This document shows, piece by piece, positions 9,836 through 20,027 of a stretch of DNA of 64,000 bases (its first letter is position 1; every line of letters begins with the position of its first letter). The position numbers were made by a program, and so were the translations under genes. The DNA is from Platerodrilus igneus (Eukaryota; Arthropoda; Insecta; Coleoptera; Lycidae): assembly GCA_036346225.1 (NCBI GenBank), contig JARFIW010000999.1:1967001-2031000 (forward strand), in the 5' to 3' direction. The notes beneath the pieces were generated by a model that did not search any database, was not told where the DNA came from, and saw only the letters and a list, made by a program, of their open reading frames with translations.

Positions 9836-11074
9836 GCCAAATTTCGCCATAGCGGAACCACCATACGCCGCCATAAAACTCTCAAAATCTACATTTGGCT
9901 CATGATTAATAACTCGTCGAACACCATTCTCATTATACGAGCCTTCCTGGTTCTTGCCAGCGTAGGATGTTAAACGGTCAAAGTGTACCACTTTCGGTTT
10001 ACCACGGGGAGATCTTCTGATCCAGTACACTACATCATTAATTCTTGTTAAGACTTCATACGGGCCTTCCCATCCTCTTTGTAATTTTGGCGACAACCCA
10101 CGTTTTCTTTGTGTATTGTACAACCACACTAAATCTCCATATTGGTAACCACCTTCTTGTGCTCTCGTGTCATATTGTGATTTCATTCGATCGCTTGCTG
10201 CCTGGATATTCTTTCGGACGTTTTCGTGAGTGTTATTTGATCTTTCACGAAGCTTACTTACGTAATCTTCACCTGCAATCTTTTCTCCAGGTTTAAATCC
10301 AAACTGAAGATCATATGGTAGCCGCAATTCACGTCCTAACATCACGAAAGCGAAAGAGTATCCTGTGCTGTCATGTACCGAAGATCGGTACGCCAGTAGG
10401 AACAAATGTAAGTATGAATCCCAGTCTTGTTGATGTTCAGAGACAACTTTGGCTAGGTACTTTCCTAACGTCCTGTTTATTTTTTCAACCATTCCATCCG
10501 ATAGAGAATGAAGTGGCGTGGTTCTAAGATGTTTGCAGACGTTATGAAACAACGCTGGTTCGAAGTTCTGAATTTGATCGAAGTATAATTCCAACGGAAC
10601 TCCAAAGCGACAAAACAACTCCCTCACTAGTACATCTGCAACCATTTCGACTTTTTGGTTAGGTATAGCATACGCCTCCGGCCATTTGGTAAAATAATCA
10701 ATTGCAACCAAGATGTATTTATTTTCTTTCTCTGATTCAGGAAACGGACCAGCTATATCAATGGCCACCCTCTTAAAAGAATTTGCCACGTTATACTGTC
10801 TCATTGAGGCTTTCCGTCTTGTGATTGGGTTATTTCCAGAGACACACAACTCACATTTTCGGCACCACTCATTTACATCTTCTTTGCAGTTTACCCAATA
10901 GAATCTATCTCTCACTCTTTCATGATTTCTTTTCACGCCGACGTGCCCTCTGGAGATACCATCGTGCAAGTGCTGCAACATTTCCGGTACTCTGCTTCTC
11001 GGCGCTAACACTTGAAGTCTCTCAGTGCCGTCTTCACATTCCAGGCGGTGTTTCAAGATTCTATTTTCACTCAC
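9836..11074 (-). pseudogene. Gypsy integrase (with C-terminal extension)
   Basis: The long frame (9689-11074) starts inside the RNase H-integrase linker. It shows the zinc-binding module (HLHDGISRGH ... CRKCELC) and the catalytic core with its first Asp (VAIDIAGPFPES), second Asp (YFDQIQNFE) and Glu (DGMVEKINRTL). A short deletion removes residues before the Glu. A chromodomain-free C-terminal part (YGDLVWLYNTQRKRG, GPYEVLTRIND) follows, and the frame goes straight on into the macrodomain. The integrase inserts the reverse-transcribed DNA. The corresponding frame in the 25.4-kb relative is intact around the core and confirms the assignment. Confidence 0.88.
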
Positions 11075-11317
11075 GAAGAAGTCCCACTGTGACCAGTATG
11101 CCTTCAGGCTCCTACTTAAAATACTAATTTCTTCCTAAGCTGATCGTTGTCCTCTACTTTTCCACTCAATAATACGTCCCAATTCGGCGTCATTCTCCTG
11201 GTCTTGTCATATTCTTTTGGGTTGCCAAGTATCATCGGTTACCATCATTCTGTGGATGACACTTATTTTCTCTTCTATCTTGGAGCAATGATTGTAGTCT
11301 ACCAGACAAGGTCTCCT

Positions 11318-11683
11318 TTACAGAGCGTCTGTATTCCAATGGCTAGTTCCTACACGATGTTCTGTGTCAAAGTCATATTCTTGCAGTCGCTCTATCCACC
11401 TTGCAACTTGCCCTTCAGAATTTCGAAACTGCAGTAACCATTTTAGTGCAGCATAGTCTGTTCTCAACAGAAATTTGCGACCGTATAAGTACTTATAAAA
11501 GTACTCTACGGATTTGACGACAGCCAACAGCTCCCTCCTTGTCACACAATAGTTCTTTTCTGGCCGCAACAAAACCTTGCTAAAATACCCAATAACTTTT
11601 TCTTGACCGTCCTGCACTTGAGAAAGAACGCTTTCTATAGCAATGTTACTGGCATCGTTATCCAACACAAATTTCTCCTCCAT
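11318..11683 (-). pseudogene. Gypsy RNase H domain
   Basis: The frame encodes the RNase H that follows RT in Ty3/gypsy pol: FVLDNDASNIAIESVLSQ with the first Asp, VTRRELLAVVKSVEYF with the catalytic Glu, and LRTDYAALKWLLQFRN with the next Asp. It ends with the EYDFDTEHRVGTSHWNTDAL segment. A frameshift separates it from the RT frame on one side and stops separate it from the integrase on the other. Confidence 0.88.
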
Positions 11684-11893
11684 CCGTGGATAACTGAGAA
11701 TTGGTGCTGTAACTAGTAGCCGTTTCAGTTGTTCAAATGCGCTGTGGCAGTCGTCATTCTAATTATATTCTTGTCCATCTTCGGTTAATTTCGTCAATAG
11801 TTTGGCAATGTTCGCAAACCCAAGTATAAAACATCGGTAATATGTGCACAATCCTATAAAACTGCGTAGTTGGTGTATATCTGCTGGTGCAGG

Positions 11894-12529
11894 TCACTCT
11901 TGTACCGTTTTTATTTTATTAGGGTCAGCTCTAATTCCGGTCTCCGAAACGACATGTCCTAGGTATTTCACCTCTTTTACAAATAGGTGACATTTTTTGG
12001 GGCTCAATGTAAGGTTTGCCCCGCGTAATCTTTGGAATATCTCTTCTAGATTCTTAAAGTGTTTTTCAAAAAACCGGCCTAACACTATTACATCGTCTAG
12101 GTACACCAGACATGTTTTCCAGGACAGTCCACGCAGTATCGACTCCATCAAACGTTCAAAAGTAGCAGGGGCATTGCATAATCCAAATCGCATGACCTTG
12201 AACTGCCATAATCCAGTTCCAATTGTAAACACAGTTTTCTCTTTATCGTTTGGCTTCAAGCCTACCTGGCAGTATCCACTTTTCAAGTCCTAAGTCGAAA
12301 ACAATTTAGATCCGCATACAGTATCCCAGGTGTCATCAATTCTGGGCAAAGGATAGCTGTCTTTCTTTGTCATATTGTTTAGCCGACAGTGGTCTGCACA
12401 AAACCTCGTCGACCCATCCTTTTTCTTGACAAGCACCACCGGGGATGCCCATGAACTATTCGAGGGTTCAATCACTCCTTGTTCTTCCATTTCGGTGATA
12501 ATTTGCTTGGCTTCCTTACGTTTTGCCAA
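11894..12529 (-). pseudogene. Gypsy reverse transcriptase
   Basis: Two abutting frames (12290-12529 and 11894-12286, joined across a stop at about 12287-12292) cover fingers and palm. Landmarks are EEQGVIEPSNSSWASPVVLV, TRFCADHCRLN (normally DYR), MKSGYCQVGLKP, MRFGLCNAPATFERLM and the catalytic VYLDDVIVLG. After LGHVV the frame closes, and a diverged connection region runs to the RNase H. The wording is that of the 412/mdg1 lineage. Confidence 0.9.
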
Positions 12530-12547
12530 AGAAACCCGCCTGGGGTG

Positions 12548-13105
12548 TTATCTTATCGGTTGCGCATCTCCAGTATTGATCTTGTGCTGCACAACATTCG
12601 TCCTTCCTTTCTCACTATCATCCAGTTCAAACACACCTCGATATCGTCCGATCAGTTCTTTTACCTTACCCAGTAGATCGCCGTTTAATCCTTGACACGA
12701 AGGTATCAACATATCCAGCAATTTCTGTGAGCAACCGTTGGCTGGTTTATCTTTTGCGTCGTCCACACAACGTTTAATATGGCATACTGGAATGCAACTT
12801 CCCACAATCAGGTCTTTCTTCAGGGTCACCCTTACTGGTATCATATTTCGAAACTTTACCAGCGTTCTTCCAATCAGTAATCCCTCCTGACCCATTCCCG
12901 ATTCAGTTGCTTCCATCATGCATATTTGTCCTTCCCTGAGCGTACCATCCGGGTGTCCCATTACTATCATTTCCGCCTTCTCGGGTATTTTTAAATCACA
13001 AATCATTTGAACTTACATCCCTTGAAATGAAATCTCATCATCATCTATCCGAAGCACATTTTCTTTCATGTTTACATGATACCCATATTCTTTCATGAGG
13101 TCCAT
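12548..13105 (-). pseudogene. Gypsy protease C-terminus and protease-RT linker
   Basis: The end near 13020-13105 reads GMDLMKEYGYHVN and VLRIDDDEISF, matching the last strands of the retropepsin. The catalytic DTG half lies beyond the TA array and is deleted. The open frame 12548-13006 is the linker of 412-like pol, with RYRGVFELDDSEKGRTN just before RT. One stop separates the two pieces. Confidence 0.75.
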
Positions 13106-13108
13106 TCC

Positions 13109-13151
<43 letters not shown>

Positions 13152-13182
13152 AATATATATATATAAATTAAATATATATAAA
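13106..13182. repeat. TA-rich microsatellite at a deletion joint
   Basis: About 20 TA units and an impure TA/AAT continuation occupy the position where the first half of protease and all of gag should be. It marks the internal deletion of the gypsy element. Confidence 0.85.
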
Positions 13183-13226
13183 TTAAAATAGCTGATTCAT
13201 TCTCTGGTATGAGCTTGAAAATTCCC

Positions 13227-13275
13227 GGTTCCTGGAGAATATACAGTGCTTACGGCCTAATAGTAGCTCGTAACA
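13227..13275 (-). repeat. Remnant of the gypsy 5' LTR
   Basis: The sequence ggagaatatacagtgcttac then cctaatagtagctcgtaaca matches the last 70 bp (plus-strand reading) of the LTR at 8714-9252 with a 20-bp internal deletion. It borders LINE copy B at 13276. Confidence 0.8.
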
Positions 13276-14757
13276 ATAATATTTTTTTCGAAATGTATTG
13301 GGACCTCACCTGTGTCATATATTACTTTTACTAGTTCATATAACCTGTCTAAAGTTTTCTCACTTGTATATTTTTTTAATTCTGCGGGTATATCGTTTAT
13401 CCCCGGCGCTTTATTTAGTTTAAGACCCCTAACAGCTTTATCAAATTCCTCTCTCAAGATTAAAAACCCTATTTGTACATCCTCTTCTTGGTCGTTCTCT
13501 AACTTATCCATATCGTCTTCCTTATATAAATCTTCTAAATATCTTTTCCATCTATTTGCTACTTCAAGTTTATTTATTAGAAGCTCATTATTCTCATCTT
13601 TAATACCATTATATTTTTTCCTATCTTCCCTGAAAAACTTTTTAACTGCCCTGTAAGCCCTGTCTGTCTTACCTACTCTCAAATCATCTTGTATTCCTTA
13701 TAATTCTCTTCCATCTATTTATTTCTAGCTTTTCTACACTCATGTACTTCTAACTCTATTATATTTTTACTTACTTTCACTATCCAATTCTCTGAAAGGT
13801 TTAAGCTTTCTTCTATTTTCTATTAAATCTAATATCTCCTTTGTTACCCAGGGTATTCTCGCGTCTACTTTTTTCTAACCTATAGTCTGTGTTGCTGTAT
13901 CATGTACAGCTCTTTTTATTTCTTTCTATCTATTTTCTACGTTCCTTCCTATAGCTATCTGATCTTATTATCTAATACTCGTTTATATTCCTTTTTTACC
14001 TGACTACCATTAAGCTTTTCTAGATCCCATCCCTCTCTTTTAACCTTTCTCAATTTTTTAAATTTTAGATTAAACTTTATTTTAACTAAGTTATGATCGC
14101 TATCTATGTCAGCCCCTGAATAATTACGACAGTTTTTAACTTGGTTTCTAAAACTTTGTTAAACTAAAATATAATCTATTTTGTATCTAGCGCTATCACC
14201 TGGCGCTTTCCAGCTATATCTTTTTCTAACATGTTCGAATAGGGTGTCTGTTTACAGTTACTAATCTATGTTCTTGGCAAAACTCAACTAATCTTTCTCC
14301 TCTATCATTTCGTCTGCCATTTTTCCCTCACTATCTTCTTCCACTGATGCATTAAAATCGCCTGTAACTGTTAAATTCTCATTTCCCTTTAGTTTTTTCA
14401 CTATACTATTTATAATCTCTTATACCTATTCTACTTCCTCATCCTCGTACTGAGTTGTTGCATGTAAACCTGTACTAAGACAGAATCTGTGGGTTTCGTA
14501 CTCAATCTAACCATAATTATTCTATCACTAAATTGTAAGTACTCTTTAACTTTACGTCCTAATCTTTTACCTAACACTATTCCTACCCCTGCCTGTCCAT
14601 TAGTTGAAGAAGTTGTAATTATTCTATAATTATCTTTCCAAAAGCCATTACTATCTAGCCATCTCACCTTACTTTCCTTTCCTTTTCTCATTTCAATTAA
14701 TAAATTCGTTAACTTATCTACTTTAAGTAATGACCTTACGTTCCAAATCCCTATCAC
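13276..14757 (-). pseudogene. LINE copy B endonuclease and RT N-terminus
   Basis: From MIGIWNVRSLLKVDKLTNLL at 14757 the endonuclease is readable in pieces (SSTNGQAGVGIVLGKRL at about 14600), with frameshifts between. The region 13276-13682 keeps an open linker (KTDRAYRAVKKFF) and the RT entry motif LKLNKAPGINDIPAELKKYT. No catalytic RT residues remain, since the copy ends at 13276. The endonuclease nicks target DNA for target-primed reverse transcription. Confidence 0.8.
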
Positions 14758-15151
14758 TTAATCGAACCATTGTTTTAAATTCTTACGACGACGAGCCCCA
14801 AGAACCTCCTCCCGGAAATCCGCATTACGGGGTATTTTATCTACGGACAAGAATTTTACTTGTGAGCTCTCCATCATACATATTTTGTATTTTAGGCCAT
14901 GCATACCTAGGAAATATTGTGGTAGGTTTCCATATCTTTCCACAACGCAGTTTTTAAAGATTTTAGCAAAAAGCCGTATCCGTCACGGCCAACCCTCAAC
15001 AAGCTTGTAAATTATTGAGGATCGCCCAAGACCAATCGACTCTCCTCCAATATCTTTTAGCCAACAAGGCTGCTGCCCCTTGCTGTGCCTTTTAATCGTC
15101 TTTTACGATAAGCAGGCTTACTATAATAGTATTTTTTGTCCTCTACTATAG
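13276..15151 (-). mobile_element. RTE-like LINE, 5' half (copy B)
   Basis: The copy runs from its 5' end at about 15151 (the block actactatag that also ends copy C at 23392) through leader, endonuclease and linker, and is cut at 13276 by the gypsy LTR remnant inside the start of RT. It is very similar to copies C and D. Its 3' half is not next to the other side of the gypsy element. Confidence 0.85.
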
Positions 15152-16058
15152 GGCTCCATGACACACTTATTATTGCAATAATATTGTTATTATATATTGA
15201 CTGCATAAAAATGTTGAAAAATTTAAAAATGAAAATGTTTTAACGCAATTTGGTATGTGGGGGTTTTGAGTGATTTGGAACAACTTTTCTTAATATTTTT
15301 TTTGTTCTATCTTAATCATTACTGTGACTTTATCTGAAACTCTTCTTTTATTATATTCATTGTTGGCTAGATTTTGAATTTATCGAAACCAAATTTATAC
15401 AAAAAGATGCATTGACGTGGCCTACACAACTGCTAAAATTTTCATACTGATTGCTTTGAAAATATTTAGATGTCCTGTTGAAAAATGAAACACACGATGT
15501 TCCTGATAGTTTTATTTAGGTATCATGTGTGTGTCAAGCTTAAAAGGCACAATTCTAATTTATGCATAGGGAGCATTTTACCTTGATCGACCCCTGCCAG
15601 TAATTAAATAGGTGTTCTTATAAAAACTAGATTACCATTAAACGTTCAAGTTAATCCTTAAAAATTCTAATTGAACGAACAAGTAACGACATTAACTTGT
15701 AATTTCCATGCATATTTGCGACCTTCTATATAAAGGCAAGCCTTTGCCTTTATATGGAAACAACAACCGCCCCCGTATTTCCGCCCTCGGATATTTTGCA
15801 AATCCATTAAATCCACTACCTTAATCTTAGGTCAGGTAGTATTAGCTCTAGTTACAACAATAAATAAACAACGAGGAAAAACTGGTACCTACATTAATTT
15901 ACGTGCGTTTGAATTGAATTCAATAACGACAATTTTACAAGGAGAAAAACAAAATCTAACCGCATACAAACAATGTGATTACTTCTACTTTATTAGCTCT
16001 TGAAGCTTTATTATTAACATTTTCCCATTTATTATTTTATTGAACATTCCGTACAAAG
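15152..16058. other. No gene seen; one strong short hairpin
   Basis: No coding region is supported. At 15728-15755 a perfect 12-bp stem (atataaaggcaa and its complement) encloses a 4-base loop; nothing around it shows a function. Confidence 0.5.
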
Positions 16059-16422
16059 ATGCAGATTTTATCTATAAAAGAGAGAAGGATGCGAAGTCGT
16101 AACTTGAATGTAATAAAAGAAGACGGGAAAGTTATCCACCCACGTAGACACTTGTCAGTTTCACACAGCGTACATGCCACTATTTGCATTAACGCGATCG
16201 CAATAATTTTACATGGTAAATACGAACGTTCTAAAATTACACCAAGGTGGAAGAAATTACTCACTGTTACCAGAATCAGACTACACCCTTCGATGCCGTT
16301 CGAATAAGATAGGAATATCCGAAATCTTGTATACCAAACTTCATCAGATGATACAATTTTTTCAACTAAAATACGATGTTCCGAATTTGAACTGTATCAT
16401 ATTAGAAATTAATGAGTATTAG
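16059..16422 (+). pseudogene. Unrecognised coding-like stretch
   Basis: Two overlapping plus-strand frames (16059-16307 and 16213-16422) look like one protein broken by a frameshift near 16215: first KVIHPRRHLSVSHSVHATI, then RNYSLLPESDYTLRCRSNKI and HQMIQFFQLKYDVPNLNCII to a stop. Residue composition is protein-like. I do not recognise the family. Given its neighbours it is probably a transposon fragment. Confidence 0.3.
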
Positions 16423-16998
16423 TAATTTAGGGGGAACAAAAGTAGTTCAGCAAATAGGTCCTCTATTATACCCCTATTCTGCCCTCTCGTAGCAAACCTG
16501 CCAGTTTTAGAAACTAATAAAGACTACTGTGGAGCGCGTAATCATCAGGACCAGAGATAGAACATTACTTCCGAACAAGACGAACGTGTTTCTGACTTCG
16601 CAATTTTGTACTCAAATAAAACTTCTTATCCAGCTATAATCGACCATTCTAAATTTACGTAAAATATTTTCAAAACGGCTTCACTGGCACTAATACAATA
16701 AATCGATAGCATCTTTGTTTTTTAAATAGAAACGCAATATGTTGACTCAAAATTTGAACTCTGTTTACAAAACACTTTATTTTAACTTATCTGTCATAAC
16801 CTTTGACGTCACCTTTTCTTAAAATACCGTGTTACAAGGGTTCACTCGCATTTTCTTTATTCTTCAAATAATGAAACCTACGTAAACAGCAATTTTTTCA
16901 TTGTTTTTTAGTTGTTTTGCTGCAAGACACCTCTCGCTTTGATTGGACGTGTCTGCACGTTCAGAAATAATGTTTTAAACGTCACGGCAGCGAACGAA
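16423..16998. other. No gene seen
   Basis: AT-rich sequence without supported features up to the target duplication of the LINE at 17010. Confidence 0.5.
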
Positions 16999-17029
16999 AC
17001 GTAACCTTTCATCATCATTTTGTTTTCTA

Positions 17030-17200
17030 CCTTACTTAAGGTCGGTTTGACGCAGCTCTAACTTCTTTTCTATTCTGTGTTAATCTAAAAAGTTCTACAT
17101 ACCCTTCACAACCTAAATTTCTAATAATTTGACTAATATAGCTTTGTCTAGGTCTTCCTATACTCTTCTATCTTTCTCTTATCTACCTGGCTCTACATAG
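17030..17200 (-). repeat. Second copy of the ORF 3' end within the LINE 3' UTR
   Basis: This segment repeats, in diverged form, the last 160 bp of the LINE coding region (counterpart at about 17748-17905). It includes the stretch encoding the terminal residues and the stop region. The same arrangement occurs in copy D (41490-41660 versus 41100-41255), so it belongs to the family and was not acquired by this copy alone. Confidence 0.75.
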
Positions 17201-17365
17201 ATACTAGCAACCTGATGGTTGTTAAAGAATTCCATAATGTTTACATGATTCCCATTTATAAGGAAATGAAATATTACCTGGTTATCCTCTACAAAAAAGG
17301 AAAAGTGTTAAATTATATGTTATAGAAAGGTTTAAGCAACGAATCACTACCAACATACCAGACCG

Positions 17366-17654
17366 TGCATTTACATTTCCAATGCTCCACTCGAAGGTAA
17401 TTCATTGGACAGGAGGCGAGTTTTTTGTTGCATAGAAATTTAGTATTTTGCCGCACCCTAGCCGTTCCAGGCAAGGTAGGAATCTTTAACGTGCGTGACA
17501 ACACTCACACACGGGATTTACATCCAAACGACGGCTTAATGTTTGTGAAAAATACTCATCTGCCATTTTTCAAGCAGTCGGCCGTGTCGGGATTCGAACC
17601 CAAGATCTTGGGATCCGTAGTATTACGCTTGCTACATTGATCTACAGCGACGCC
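17366..17654 (-). mobile_element. tRNA-derived SINE, copy 2, with 16-bp target duplication
   Basis: A 289-bp SINE lies between ccaacataccagaccg (17350-17365) and ccaacattccagaccg (17655-17670). The uninterrupted target is present in LINE copy D at 41314-41329 as the complement. On the minus strand the head is tRNA-like, with box B ggttcgaatcccgac near 17590-17605, followed by the shared body and a tail ending ggaaatgtaaatgca. Confidence 0.93.
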
Positions 17655-17747
17655 CCAACATTCCAGACCGCTATCTAATTGTGAATTATGTCATGGTGAC
17701 ATTTAGTTAACTGATTTTGATTTTTTTTGTTTCGTTTTCAAACTTAC

Positions 17748-18124
17748 TTAAGGTGGGTTTGACGCAGCTCTAAATTCTTTTGTATTCTAAACTAGTCTAA
17801 AAAAAAGGTCTACATACCCTTCACAACCTAAATCTCTCTTAATATGACACATATAGCTTTATCTAGGTCTTCCTACTCTATTTTTATTTGGTAGTCTATA
17901 ATCTAAGACTTTACTAAATAGTCCTCATGTCTTAATAGGTGCCCTATCATTGTATCTCTCCTCACCTTCAATTGTTTTCACAAACAGGATTCCTCACCTA
18001 TCCTTCTATAAACTTCCTCATTTGTTACTCTATCTGTCCAATTAATCTTTAACATTCTTTTATAACATCAAATTTCCAAAGCTTCTATCTTTTTCTTATC
18101 TACCTCTTTAATTGTCCAAGTCTC
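17748..18124 (-). pseudogene. LINE copy C, C-terminal part
   Basis: This piece continues the RT frame on the far side of the Polinton insertion. The counterpart in copy D encodes SETWTIKEVDKKKIEAFE, YRRMLKISWTDRV and a C-terminal LFRLAQNRKEFRAASNRL; here the same sequence is readable with indels. This C-terminal region (SxTWT ... WxYRRMLKIxWTDRVTN) resembles that of RTE/BovB-type elements. Confidence 0.8.
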
Positions 18125-18130
18125 ACTACC

Positions 18131-18745
18131 AGTAGATGGTTTATGGGGCGACTGGACCCTCATTTCCACCCAAAACCTTCATTTTCTCCCACATTTACAT
18201 GTAAATCCCCATAAGGAAGAAATGTGGTGGAGGGACTCCTAGGAGGAAATGTGGTGGAGGGACTCCTAAGAGGAAATGTGGAGATGTAAATTCTCATAAG
18301 AAGGAAATGTGGAGATGAATCTTAGCATCCACATTTCCACACACAATCCACATTTGCTCCCACATCTGAACCAAATAGTTTTCTTCGTCTAACCAATGCA
18401 TCTTTCGAGATAACCCTATCTTGTTTGGTATCAATTAATATTAGATTTTTCTAAGCTACCCAAATCTCTTTAAATTTCTTAGATTGAATCACCCTCAAGG
18501 GAGCTACCCCAATTTTAAGATTTTCTGCATGCAGCGATTTTATGATCGTCCTTATCAATTTTTTAGCGATCTGACACATCTTGCTAGTCTAGAATTTTAC
18601 ACAGAATTCGAATCTGCAAACAGATTAAAAATCGGACCATCCCTTACAAAATTACTCTTTTAAAGTCTCAAACCTCTTTAAATTGTTTTGCTCGTCTATA
18701 ACATATGCTTTAAACAACCATTTCCCTAGAAATCTAAAACCGCAA
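18131..18745 (+). repeat. Left terminal inverted repeat of the Polinton derivative
   Basis: It is the complement of 19409-20021 with few differences and a slight length difference (615 against 613 bp). Near its outer end are tandem short modules (aggaaatgtgg, gagggactcct). Confidence 0.92.
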
Positions 18746-18813
18746 GGATTTTAGAAATGAGTTCTTTATAAGCCATAAGTGTTTAATATTTATAACTATT
18801 TTTTCAAACAGTA

Positions 18814-19428
18814 ATGTGCTGTTTTCAGAATATCGCAAAAACCCATGGCTTTTTAAAATTTTTCTGGTTTAACATTTTCCTAAATAAGTACGTCACAAAA
18901 AATGCTCAATGCAAAGACGAACTAAGCGACGAACTAAGGAATGCGGGTTTCGTAACGTTGGCGTACACCACACGCAAAGGCGTTCCGCTAAACATTGTAT
19001 ATTTGCCTAGTAAAGAACCTTTCGGATCATTTAAAACCGATAGTCCTACAACCTATAACAACCATATATTCCCAAAAGTGGTGGACATGCAACTACGCAA
19101 CAGTGTGTGGGAGAATAAGGATTTCCTCCAATACCGACAAGAAGAAGTCGATCAAGCTAACAAGATACGTATACAGGATATAGTGGGGAAGCTGCGATTA
19201 AAAGATTGTCACAAGCTGCAAGAATTACACGAAGGAATGGATCTGGTTGTCGGTGGAATCAAAGACTTTAAATATAGAGGCAAACTTCGGTACATTTTAC
19301 AATTCGAAAACCTAGACGGTCTTTATGTATCAAACTATTGGTTAGAAAAGGAGATAGAAGACTTGGGTGTTGATTTAAATTTTAAGCTGCGAATAAAATT
19401 AGATAAAATTGCGGTTTTAGATTTCTAG
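18814..19428 (+). CDS. Unrecognised 204-residue protein of the Polinton derivative
   Basis: This is the only long intact frame in the element. The first 25 residues are hydrophobic and may not be translated, since no second Met follows until about residue 92 and an upstream exon is possible. The body from about residue 26 (TKNAQCKDELSDELRNAGF) is rich in charged residues, with a Lys/Arg-rich patch near IRIQDIVGKLRLKD and a C-terminal YILQFENLDGLYVSNYW. No catalytic or metal-binding motif is apparent and I cannot name the family. The last five codons (AVLDF and stop) lie inside the right inverted repeat. The intact frame, among otherwise broken genes, suggests recent activity or selection. Confidence 0.65.
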   Translation: MCCFQNIAKTHGFLKFFWFNIFLNKYVTKNAQCKDELSDELRNAGFVTLAYTTRKGVPLNIVYLPSKEPFGSFKTDSPTTYNNHIFPKVVDMQLRNSVWENKDFLQYRQEEVDQANKIRIQDIVGKLRLKDCHKLQELHEGMDLVVGGIKDFKYRGKLRYILQFENLDGLYVSNYWLEKEIEDLGVDLNFKLRIKLDKIAVLDF

Positions 19429-20021
19429 GGAAATGGTTGTTTAAAGCATATGTTATAGACGAGCAAAACAATTTAAAGAGGTTTGAGACTTTAAAAGAGT
19501 AACTTTGTAAGGGATGGTCCGATTTAATCTGTTTGCAGATTCGAATTCTGTGTAAAATTCTAGACTAGCAAGTTGTGTCAGATCGCTAAAAAATTGATAA
19601 GGACGATCATAAAATCGCTGCATGCAGAAAATCTTAAAATTGGTGTAGCTCCCTTGAGGGTGATTCAATCTAAGAAATTCATAGAGATTCGGGTAGCTGA
19701 GAAAAATCTAATATTAATTGATACCAAACAAGATAGGGTTATCTCGAAAGATGCATTGGTTAGACGAAGAAAACTATTTGGTTCAGATGTAGGAGCAAAT
19801 GTGGATTGTGTGTGGAAATGTGGATGCTAAGATTCATCTCCACATTTCCTTCTTATGAGAATTTACATCTCCACATTTCCTCTTAGGAGTCCCTCCACCA
19901 CATTTTCTCCCAGGAGTCCCTCCACCACATTTCCTCCTTATGGAGATTTACATGTAAATGTGGGAGAAAATGAGGGTTTTGGGAGGAAATGAGGGTCCAG
20001 TCTCCCCATAAACCATCTACT
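19409..20021 (-). repeat. Right terminal inverted repeat of the Polinton derivative
   Basis: Complement of 18131-18745. It contains the stop codon of the 204-residue frame at its inner edge and ends at CCATCTACT before the duplicated actacc. Confidence 0.92.
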
Positions 20022-20027
20022 ACTACC

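Larger units (their letters stand above)
8714..13275 (-). mobile_element. Ty3/gypsy element (412/mdg1-like), gag deleted
   Basis: Minus-strand order is: remnant of the 5' LTR (13227-13275), TA array, truncated protease, RT, RNase H, integrase, macrodomain, CCCH finger, polypurine tract, 3' LTR (8714-9252). Gag, primer site and most of the 5' LTR are gone, with the TA array at the deletion joint. Left and right flanks do not share a target duplication: the left flank is LINE copy A on the plus strand and the right is LINE copy B on the minus strand, so a rearrangement or second event followed insertion. The element at 25408-29236 is a relative that keeps gag but lost the macrodomain region. 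Confidence 0.85.
18131..20021. mobile_element. Polinton-type non-autonomous element, 1891 bp, 6-bp TSD
   Basis: Near-identical terminal inverted repeats (18131-18745 and 19409-20021, about 614 bp) start AGTAGATGG and end CCATCTACT. They are flanked by the 6-bp duplication actacc (18125-18130, 20022-20027). Long inverted repeats, AG...CT ends and a 6-bp target duplication are the signature of Polintons/Mavericks. The uninterrupted target is visible in LINE copy D at 40856-40861 (ggtagt, complement). The only gene is the 204-codon frame at 18814-19428; the core Polinton genes are absent, so it must depend on proteins from a full element. The TIRs carry short G/T-rich repeats (ggagggactcctaggagg) near the ends. 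Confidence 0.92.

Noticed and set aside
10045..12695. Plus-strand frames of 60-106 codons opposite the gypsy pol
   Set aside because: They are antisense shadows of RT, RNase H and integrase and carry no motifs.
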